NCBI GenBank assembly: GCA_002448975.1
Contig: DKBO01000257.1
Location: 1-20,088 of the forward strand
Source: Nitrospiraceae bacterium UBA6898
GTDB lineage: Bacteria; Nitrospirota; Thermodesulfovibrionia; Thermodesulfovibrionales; UBA6898
Reading direction: 5' to 3'
DNA length: 20,088 nt
Position numbers and translations under genes: made by a program
In this document: in pieces, positions 14,557 through 20,088 of the stretch
Layout of the letters: the number at the start of each line of letters is the position of its first letter
How positions within the stretch are numbered: the stretch's first letter is position 1
The notes under the pieces: model-generated
The model's database searches: none
Told to the model about the DNA's origin: nothing
What the model saw: only the letters and a program-made list of their open reading frames with translations

Positions 14557-16566
14557 CTACGAATGTCTTACCCCAACTTCGAGCATCTTCTTTCTGAGAT
14601 CCCGGAGCCTGTCCCGGATGGCCGCTGCCCGTTCAAAATCTAGGTTCCTTGCGGCCTCTTTCATCTCAGCTTCAATCCGTTTCAGCGTTTCGTCATCAGC
14701 GGCATAGATAGTCTCTTCCTCTGCCGCAAGAGGTGCATTCCAGTAGTCCGCCTCATAAATCGAACTCACGATATCCTTAATGCTGCTCTTTATCGTTTCA
14801 GGGGTGATTCCCCTTTCCTTGTTGTATTCCTCCTGTATCTTCCGCCGCCGGTTTGTCTCATCAACGGCTTTTTTGAGAGAACCGGTCATGACGTCGGCAT
14901 AGAATATGACCTCTCCGTTAGCGTTTCTCGCAGCTCTGCCGGTAGTCTGAATGAGCGATCGCTCCGACCTGAGAAACCCCTCCTTGTCAGCATCGAGTAT
15001 CGCAACAAGGGATACTTCAGGAAGGTCAAGGCCCTCCCTGAGCAGATTCACTCCAACAAGGACGTCGAACTTTCCCTGTCTCAGATCACGGATGATCTCC
15101 ACCCGCTCAAGAGTATCGATATCAGAATGAAGGTACCGTGTTTTGATACCGAGTTCGAGGTAATAATCCGTAAGGTCCTCAGCCATCTTTTTGGTGAGCG
15201 TGGTGACGAGCACGCGCTCATTTTTTTCTGTTCTTTTTCGTATCTCGCCCAGCAGGTCTTCGACCTGCCCCGCTACAGGCCTGATAGCAGGCTTCGGGTC
15301 TATCAGGCCTGTAGGACGGATGATCTGTTCTACTAACCTTCCTCCCGATATCTCGATCTCGTACGGTGCAGGGGTTGCAGAAACATAGATTGCCCGGAGA
15401 ACCCTCCGGCTGAATTCATCGAACTTCAGCGGACGATTATCAAGTGCAGAAGGAAGCCGAAATCCAAAATCTATGAGCGTCTTCTTTCTCGACCGGTCTC
15501 CTTCATACATTCCCCGTATCTGGGGGATGGTAGCATGCGACTCGTCAAGCACAACGAGAAAATCCTCGGGGAAATAATCTACCAGCGTATACGGGGGATC
15601 TCCTGCAGCCCTTCCGCTCAGGTGACGCGAATAGTTCTCTATGCCATGGCAGTAATTAAATTCTTTCAGCATCTCCATGTCAAAACGCGTCCTCTCTTCT
15701 ATCCTTCGCGCCTCGACGATCTTTCCCATCTGCAGAAAACGTTCAACCGCCTCCTTCATCTCCTCTTCAATGCTCCTGAGCGCAGTTTCGAGCCTGTCGC
15801 GGGGCGTCAACCAGTGGCTGTTAGGGAAAAGAGCGATCCTGTCGAGCCTTCGGATACGGTTTCCGGTAAGCGGGTCGATCTCGTAGAGCGCCTCGATGCT
15901 GTCCCCGAAAAATTCAATTCTAATCGCCCTGTCGAGTGCAAAGGGCGGATAGATCTCGACAACGTCACCTCGGACCCTGAAAGAACCGCGCTTGAACTCG
16001 GTATCCGTTCGGTTGTACTGGATCTCAACAAGCCGCTCCAACACGGTATCCCTCTCTGAGCGCATGTTCTCCTCCAGCTGAAGATGCATCTCCATATAAT
16101 CTTGCGGCGAGCCTATGCCATAGATGCAGGAAACCGACGCGACAACGATCACATCCCTGCGCTCGAGCACTGCACGCGTTGCCGAGTGCCTGAGCCGGTC
16201 GATGTCGTCATTGATAAGTGCGTCCTTTTCGATATAGGTATCCGTTGTCGGCAGATATGCCTCGGGCTGGTAATAGTCATAATAGCTCACGAAAAATTCC
16301 ACGGCATTTTCAGGGAAAAGCTCCTTGAACTCACCGTAGAGCTGTGCAGCAAGAGTCTTGTTGTGGGCAATGATAAGGGTGGGTCTTTGTACCTTTGCAA
16401 TGACATTCGCAATCGTAAAGGTCTTCCCGGAACCCGTAACACCGAGAAGAACCTGATGTCTCCTGCCTTTGCTCAGACCCTCGGTCAGCTGTTTGATCGC
16501 CTCCGGCTGGTCACCGCCGGGCACAAAGTCCGAAACGAGGCGAAATGCGGAATCCGCTTTATGCAC
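14557..16566 (-). CDS. uvrB: UvrB, excinuclease ABC subunit B
   Basis: About 669 residues, close to the usual 665-675. Walker A GVTGSGKTFT, the beta-hairpin region (YYDYYQPEAYLP, DTYIEKD) that probes the DNA strands, ASVSCIYG, motif DESHATIPQ, SATPAPYE, and helicase motifs V-VI (DVLVGVNLLREGLDLPE, QTTGRAARN). The C-terminal UVR domain (about 630-665, RNLDFERAAAIRDRLRDL) recruits UvrC. Role: damage verification in nucleotide excision repair. The start is uncertain: no ATG or good ribosome binding site lies near the conserved FRLVSDF. GTG 16566 is preferred; TTG 16590 would add eight residues of no family match. It is the last gene of the HAD-folD-uvrB run, 66 bases after folD. Confidence 0.93.
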   Translation of the reverse strand: MHKADSAFRLVSDFVPGGDQPEAIKQLTEGLSKGRRHQVLLGVTGSGKTFTIANVIAKVQRPTLIIAHNKTLAAQLYGEFKELFPENAVEFFVSYYDYYQPEAYLPTTDTYIEKDALINDDIDRLRHSATRAVLERRDVIVVASVSCIYGIGSPQDYMEMHLQLEENMRSERDTVLERLVEIQYNRTDTEFKRGSFRVRGDVVEIYPPFALDRAIRIEFFGDSIEALYEIDPLTGNRIRRLDRIALFPNSHWLTPRDRLETALRSIEEEMKEAVERFLQMGKIVEARRIEERTRFDMEMLKEFNYCHGIENYSRHLSGRAAGDPPYTLVDYFPEDFLVVLDESHATIPQIRGMYEGDRSRKKTLIDFGFRLPSALDNRPLKFDEFSRRVLRAIYVSATPAPYEIEISGGRLVEQIIRPTGLIDPKPAIRPVAGQVEDLLGEIRKRTEKNERVLVTTLTKKMAEDLTDYYLELGIKTRYLHSDIDTLERVEIIRDLRQGKFDVLVGVNLLREGLDLPEVSLVAILDADKEGFLRSERSLIQTTGRAARNANGEVIFYADVMTGSLKKAVDETNRRRKIQEEYNKERGITPETIKSSIKDIVSSIYEADYWNAPLAAEEETIYAADDETLKRIEAEMKEAARNLDFERAAAIRDRLRDLRKKMLEVGVRHS

Positions 16567-16632
16567 CGGGCCATGCCATGGAGGAAGCAATTCTGCAGCA
16601 CATGACGCAAGGCTCCTGATCGCTCTGCCGGC

Positions 16633-17574
16633 TCATTTATGCATGGTGGAAGGAGGCGGCATATCAGACCGCTTGGCTGAGCGTACTGTATTTTCAAGTA
16701 GCATGGCTACCGTGACCGGTCCTACGCCTCCAGGCACAGGTGTTATGAGGGATGCTTTTTTTATCACCGAGCCGAAATCGACATCTCCTGTCATCGTACC
16801 GTCCTGCAGCATGTTGATCCCGACATCAACTACAACAGCGCCCCTCTTGACCATATCCCCCCTGATCAAGCCGGCCTTGCCGGTAGCACTGCAGAGGATA
16901 TCGGCCTGCCGCGTCATGCTGCCAAGGTCCCGCGTTTCCCTGTGACAGATCGTCACGGTAGCCTCTTTTGCAAGAAACATCATGGCGAGCGGCTTTCCGA
17001 CAGCAAGGCTCTTGCCGATGATAACTGCATGCCTGCCCCTGATCGGCACCTTATAGTGTTCGAGGAGTCTGATGACCCCGAAAGGTGTGCAAGGGAGAAA
17101 ACTCCACACAGCCGGAGTCAGCGCGTGGCGGCTCGGGGTGTTCGTGCCCTCCTGCCTGATGATCTGTATGGTCGATTCATCAGCAGAAAGCCTGCCAACA
17201 GAGATCGATCCCAGCCCGTCAATATCTTTCTCCGGCACAAGCGTATTAATAACTCTCCGTGCATTGATCCGTGCAGGCAGCGGCATCAGCATCAGCAGTC
17301 CGTGGATCCGTTCATCGTGGTTTATCGCATGGATCCCGTTCAGCAGCTCATTCAGGGAAACCGTATCAGGCAGCCGGAATTCGTGGGCAGTGATGCCAAC
17401 TCTTCTGCAGGCACCCAGTGTTGTATTGAAATACTGTACAGAAGCAGGGTTGTCACCGACAAGCAGAAGTCCTAGCCCGACGTCAATTCCGTTTTTCTGA
17501 AGTGATACAACCTCTTTTTTGACCCTCTGCTTTATCCTGTCTGCCAGTGCCTTCCCATCAAGGATATCTGCCAT
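16633..17574 (-). CDS. FolD-family methylene-tetrahydrofolate dehydrogenase, catalytic Lys and Gln replaced
   Basis: 313 residues; ATG 17574 follows a perfect AGGAGGT. The fold is clear: VGDNPAS, KDIDG, PCTPFGVIRLLE, the NAD(P) site IGKSLAVGKPLA, DVGIN and PGGVGPVTVAML. Ungapped alignment with E. coli FolD shows that the YxxxK motif is Y48-F-N-T-T52, so the catalytic Lys is Thr. The Gln of VQLPLP is Leu96. Family knowledge: both are needed for the cyclohydrolase reaction, while the nucleotide-binding part supports the dehydrogenase. About 23 extra residues lie between VGRL (126-129) and PCTP (161-164). It may be a dehydrogenase-only or repurposed paralogue. It begins 16 bases after the HAD gene. 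I withhold the symbol folD because the activity is doubtful. Confidence 0.85.
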   Translation of the reverse strand: MADILDGKALADRIKQRVKKEVVSLQKNGIDVGLGLLLVGDNPASVQYFNTTLGACRRVGITAHEFRLPDTVSLNELLNGIHAINHDERIHGLLMLMPLPARINARRVINTLVPEKDIDGLGSISVGRLSADESTIQIIRQEGTNTPSRHALTPAVWSFLPCTPFGVIRLLEHYKVPIRGRHAVIIGKSLAVGKPLAMMFLAKEATVTICHRETRDLGSMTRQADILCSATGKAGLIRGDMVKRGAVVVDVGINMLQDGTMTGDVDFGSVIKKASLITPVPGGVGPVTVAMLLENTVRSAKRSDMPPPSTMHK

Positions 17575-17590
17575 GGAAACCTCCTGTGCG

Positions 17591-18277
17591 TTATTTTTGC
17601 CGATGGCGAAGGATATGAAGCAAACTATCCGTATCTGAAAGGTCATGGAATACAGCATCAGCACCCGTATCTGATAGCTCATCAAATGAATAGGGACCGG
17701 TGGCCACGGCAATGGCATATGCGCCATAGGGCTTGGAGCACTCTATATCCCTGGGAGTGTCTCCGATGACAACACAGTCCTTGTAATCCAAGTCAAAAGA
17801 CCTGACTTTTCTCAACTTGTCTAAAGCTATGGGCAAAAGCTTGTTCCTGTCAGCATTGTCATCGCCAAAGGCCCCTATGCTGAAATATCGCGCGAGGTCA
17901 TATGCTCCGAGCTTCATCATTGCTCCTCGCTTTATGTTTCCGGTAAGGAGACCAAGCAGGAAATCCTGCTGCTCCTCCAGAAGATCGAGCGCTTCCTTTA
18001 TACCTGCTTTTACATGACCCTTTTGGGGGTCGATATTGTCTTTCAGGTGCGCCACATAGCTGTCAAAAAATCCGTGCACAATCCCGTTAGCGCTTTCGAT
18101 TTGGTGCAGCCTGAGACCTTCCATAACTATTTGGAGGTCTGTCTTGCCTGCCATGCTTATGCCTTTAAACGCTTCTCTGACAGAAAACATCTCCTCAAAT
18201 GCAAGATTCAAGGCTCGTACCCCTGCGCCGCCTGAATCTATGAGCGTGCCGTCGATATCGAAGAGGATATACTTCAT
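17591..18277 (-). CDS. HAD-superfamily phosphatase (phosphoglycolate phosphatase/beta-phosphoglucomutase type)
   Basis: 228 residues from ATG 18277, where the first HAD motif FDIDGTLIDS starts at once with D7 and D9. A helical cap follows (about 15-90). Motif II is LLTGN near 110 and motif III/IV is VVIGDTPRDIEC with the acidic pair. Family knowledge: Mg2+-dependent phosphomonoesterases of small metabolites; the Gph branch removes 2-phosphoglycolate, which is also formed in DNA-strand-break repair. The substrate cannot be fixed from sequence. First gene of the run HAD-folD-like-uvrB. No Shine-Dalgarno; a promoter ends six bases before ATG, so a leaderless mRNA is likely. A TTG at 18313 is the -35 box of that promoter, not a start. 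Confidence 0.85.
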   Translation of the reverse strand: MKYILFDIDGTLIDSGGAGVRALNLAFEEMFSVREAFKGISMAGKTDLQIVMEGLRLHQIESANGIVHGFFDSYVAHLKDNIDPQKGHVKAGIKEALDLLEEQQDFLLGLLTGNIKRGAMMKLGAYDLARYFSIGAFGDDNADRNKLLPIALDKLRKVRSFDLDYKDCVVIGDTPRDIECSKPYGAYAIAVATGPYSFDELSDTGADAVFHDLSDTDSLLHILRHRQK

Positions 18278-18283
18278 GTAAAT

Positions 18284-18313
18284 ACGATAGCGACTGGAAA
18301 GAGGGGAAGTCAA
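18284..18313 (-). promoter_or_regulatory. Possible leaderless promoter of the HAD-folD-uvrB run
   Basis: On the minus strand, TTGACT (18308-18313), an 18-base spacer and TATCGT (18284-18289), followed by six bases and then ATG 18277. The geometry matches that of the pilB promoter in this window. Confidence 0.45.
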
Positions 18314-18342
18314 TGAGAGGTAAGGTTATGCTGTTCGATCTG

Positions 18343-18383
18343 GATAAAATACAAGAAGGGCGGGATTAACCCGCCCTTCTTGT
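18343..18383 (-). terminator. Intrinsic terminator after the TSP-repeat haem-motif gene
   Basis: A perfect 14-bp stem (18370-18383 with 18351-18364) and a 5-base loop lie just past the stop codon of the minus-strand gene ending at 18391. On that strand it is followed by TATTTTAT, a short U-rich tail. It insulates the following HAD gene. Confidence 0.8.
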
Positions 18384-18390
18384 TAAAAAG

Positions 18391-19788
18391 TTACTGGATT
18401 GTGAACGGTGTATACCACTGGTAATAGTTATCTGTATTTCCCGCTGGAGTTACACCGAAACGCAGGATATAAGCACCTGCAGGAAGACCAGCTGCAGGAA
18501 GACCAGCTGCGATGCTTTCATTGACATCAGTGACATTAGTCTTCCAGGGCAAAACCGCATCGACGACCTCTTCAAAAACACCTGCAGGGGTGAGATTGTA
18601 CAGCGTCATCGGAGTCAGGCCATCGAAAGCCGGTCTGTATAGCGACACATACACATCAACAGCTCCCTGGAATTTACCTATACTGACAAAAAGCTCAAGG
18701 GAACTGCCGTCGTCAGAGATAGCTCCGAGGCTTGCAGGGACCATCTTGGATAGGTCGTCTGCTCTGCGGGGAGCTATCCTGAGGTTGGAGCCATAAACTT
18801 GCCGGCCGGAAGGTTCTGATAATTCACCTTCAACATCATACCTTCGATGCCGGGCTGTTACCCTAACGACTGCCTTTGCACCGAGCGATACATTGCCTGC
18901 CGCGTCCTTTGCCCACGCGTATACCGTCTTTACTCCGGTCTCTTCAAATCGAACACTCGTAGGCGGTGTCCCCTTCCAACCCTTTCTTGACGCAGAAGGC
19001 TTCGATGACGTCCTGGTAATCTTATACGCCACCACACCTACGTCATCGGTGGCTGTAAAGGACAGTATCGGTACGGTCAATTTATTAAATGTTGCCGGCA
19101 ATTCAAAACTCGTTATCTCTGGGGGCATCGTGTCACCTGTTGTCGGCGGCGGTGTGCAGGCCTGTGTCAACACCGGCTGCGTCGTTGGCGTCCCTGTGCA
19201 TCCAGCCGGGGTGGTCCCGATCTGTGTCCTCGTCTGCTGACCGTTTGATCCGCATGCTGACCATGCCGAATACGTGTAGTCCGTGCATGCTACCGGCGGC
19301 GGTGTGCAGGCTCGTGTCAGCACAAGCTGCGTCGGCGGTGTCCCCGTGCATCCAGCCGGGGTGGTCCCGATCTGTGTCCTCGTCTGCTGACCGTTTGATC
19401 CGCATGCTGACCATGCCGAATACGTGTAGTCCGTGCATGCTATCGACGGTGTACTTGATACAACGCCGGGTAACGAGCCGGCACGGATTTCAGCAATGTT
19501 CGTAAAGCCGTCCCCGTCTGAGTCACTGCTCTCAACAGCCACCATCATTGTGCTTGTGAGTGAATTCCTGGTCATTCCTTTTGCCATCAGAGCTGAGCCA
19601 TAAGAGTTAACTGCAGGTGCGCTCGTATGGCAGACGTTACAGCTACTCGAAGTAAATGCCCCGGCAGGATAGGTTCCATTGTAATAATTAAGCCAATCTG
19701 ACAATCGTCCACTTACCGCCGAAGCTATACTCGCGAACCCGAGTACAAGTGTCAGGGTAAGAAGCAAGAACAGAATTTTCTTACGCAT
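18391..19788 (-). CDS. Exported single-CxxCH protein with EF-hand-like loop and two TSP1-like repeats
   Basis: 465 residues from ATG 19788, preceded by AGGAGGT at ideal spacing. Signal peptide 1-24 ends ASA. A haem-attachment motif CNVCH is at 50-54, within a small cytochrome-like domain (CHTSAPAVNSYGSALMAKG). An EF-hand-like acidic loop DSDGDGFTN is at 89-97. Two 50-residue units from about 108 and 158 (YSAWSACGSNGQQTRT) resemble thrombospondin type-1 repeats with Trp, Cys and Arg positions. An immunoglobulin-like segment covers about 211-304 (ITSFELPATFN, VYAWAKDAAGNVS), and a C-terminal domain of about 160 residues is unrecognised. Role is unknown; surface adhesion combined with electron transfer is a guess. 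Its leader carries the second GEMM-I riboswitch. A frame start at 19812 lacks a ribosome binding site. Confidence 0.85.
   Translation of the reverse strand: MRKKILFLLLTLTLVLGFASIASAVSGRLSDWLNYYNGTYPAGAFTSSSCNVCHTSAPAVNSYGSALMAKGMTRNSLTSTMMVAVESSDSDGDGFTNIAEIRAGSLPGVVSSTPSIACTDYTYSAWSACGSNGQQTRTQIGTTPAGCTGTPPTQLVLTRACTPPPVACTDYTYSAWSACGSNGQQTRTQIGTTPAGCTGTPTTQPVLTQACTPPPTTGDTMPPEITSFELPATFNKLTVPILSFTATDDVGVVAYKITRTSSKPSASRKGWKGTPPTSVRFEETGVKTVYAWAKDAAGNVSLGAKAVVRVTARHRRYDVEGELSEPSGRQVYGSNLRIAPRRADDLSKMVPASLGAISDDGSSLELFVSIGKFQGAVDVYVSLYRPAFDGLTPMTLYNLTPAGVFEEVVDAVLPWKTNVTDVNESIAAGLPAAGLPAGAYILRFGVTPAGNTDNYYQWYTPFTIQ
18479..18510 (-). repeat. Short tandem duplication coding for AAGLP units
   Basis: Two adjacent copies of a 15-base unit (GCAGGAAGACCAGCT on the plus strand) give AAGLPAAGLPAG near the C-terminus of the exported protein. 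It is a slippage-type micro-duplication that keeps frame. Confidence 0.6.
19143..19442 (-). repeat. Two 150-bp tandem repeats coding for the TSP1-like units
   Basis: Two in-frame units of exactly 150 bases, 19293-19442 and 19143-19292. A 94-base core (19199-19292 versus 19349-19442) is identical, with a few substitutions elsewhere. The near identity indicates recent duplication or gene conversion and a repeat number that could vary among strains. Confidence 0.85.
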
Positions 19789-19852
19789 AATAAACCTCCT
19801 TTTCTTTTTCATAACGAGTAAACTCTCTTTCCGCTGACCTTACCTTTTTCAT
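19781..19852 (-). CDS. Possible 23-codon leader ORF overlapping the next start
   Basis: On the minus strand, GGAGAG precedes ATG 19852. The 23-codon frame (MKKVRSAEREFTRYEK...) ends at TAA 19781-19783, just inside the first codons of the exported protein (ATG 19788). Such overlap allows translational coupling. The peptide is charged and not membrane-directed. It may be chance; the good ribosome binding site and exact overlap are the only support. Confidence 0.3.
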   Translation of the reverse strand: MKKVRSAEREFTRYEKEKEVYYA

Positions 19853-19939
19853 AAAGCTCTCCTTTCCTAAAGATATGATATCGACTGTCAAGGCCGATCT
19901 CATCCGCATCGTGATGCCATAATTACGAACTACTTAACA

Positions 19940-19976
19940 CAAAAAAAGCCTGTTTCCCAATTAAGAGAAACAGGCT
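19940..19976 (-). terminator. Riboswitch-linked intrinsic terminator, copy 2
   Basis: On the minus strand, a 12-bp stem (19965-19976 with 19947-19958, one G-U pair), loop TTAATT, then a run of T. It is the counterpart of 1654-1690: the 5' arm is identical and the 3' arm differs by two bases. It lies 53 bases after the aptamer and 151 before ATG 19788. Its 5' arm can also pair with the aptamer P1 3' strand (10 of 11 bases). Confidence 0.9.
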
Positions 19977-20029
19977 GTCATTTTGTTAACAATAAAGACA
20001 AGGTAGCATGTCCTAATGTCTGATCAGCA

Positions 20030-20088
20030 TGTTTCTTCGGCAGCCAGGCCATCCGTTCCAGGACCCATTGGCTTTGCGCCCCCCCATT
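20030..20088 (-). promoter_or_regulatory. GEMM-I riboswitch aptamer, copy 2 (cut by window end)
   Basis: This is the 3' part of the aptamer: the P2 3' side with the G-run, CGCAAAGCC, a variable hairpin, the GGCTGCCG receptor side and the P1 3' strand GAAACA (20030-20035). Over the shared length it differs from copy 1 by few bases, mostly in the variable hairpin. The P1 5' strand, the AGGTAAACC-type segment with the ligand-specificity base and the promoter lie beyond 20088. Confidence 0.85.

Noticed and set aside
19133..19438. Minus-strand ORF with two similar halves
   Set aside because: The internal repetition comes from the 150-bp repeats read in the wrong frame.
19143..19442. Possible CRISPR array because of repeated sequence
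   Set aside because: There are only two units, 150 bases each, in frame within a coding gene and without spacers.

Overview
The window looks like the chromosome of an anaerobic or facultative Gram-negative-type bacterium. It has a formate dehydrogenase and FdhD locus, a type IV pilus cluster with a sigma-54 activator, exported proteins with CxxCH haem motifs, and c-di-GMP-type signalling elements. The style fits Nitrospirota or Desulfobacterota (Geobacter-like) bacteria. This is inferred from gene content only; the phylum cannot be fixed from the window.

Left end (1-3801): the 3' end of a molybdopterin formate dehydrogenase alpha subunit is followed by a small degenerate integrated element, then a tRNA-Pro(CGG) on the minus strand, then fdhD. 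The element (about 297-2910) is bounded by a 33-bp near-perfect copy of the tRNA 3' end. It holds a decayed tyrosine integrase and one intact cargo unit: promoter, GEMM-I riboswitch, intrinsic terminator, and an exported CxxCH/MopE-like metal-binding protein. It separates the formate dehydrogenase gene from fdhD.

Middle (3796-11905): a tightly packed minus-strand operon, pilB-pilT-pilC-pilS-pilR followed by an MshEN-GAF protein. Both PilB and the last protein carry N-terminal MshEN domains, the family that binds c-di-GMP in MshE. The pilB promoter sits so close to ATG that the transcript should be leaderless.

12115-14508 (plus strand): a small TOPRIM protein, a YraN/UPF0102 nuclease-like protein and a five-S1-domain RNA-binding protein of the ribosomal S1 type. 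14557-18277 (minus strand): HAD phosphatase, folD and uvrB. The FolD lacks the lysine and glutamine needed for cyclohydrolase activity and has an insertion of about 23 residues.

Right end (18343-20088, minus strand): a second exported single-CxxCH protein with an EF-hand-like loop and two near-identical thrombospondin-1-like repeats. Its leader carries a second copy of the same GEMM-I riboswitch and terminator (the aptamer is cut by the window end). Two unrelated haem-motif exported proteins under near-identical riboswitches, plus MshEN domains on the pilus motor, suggest one second messenger coordinates pili and surface redox or metal-binding proteins. That link is the most interesting idea in the window, and it is inference.
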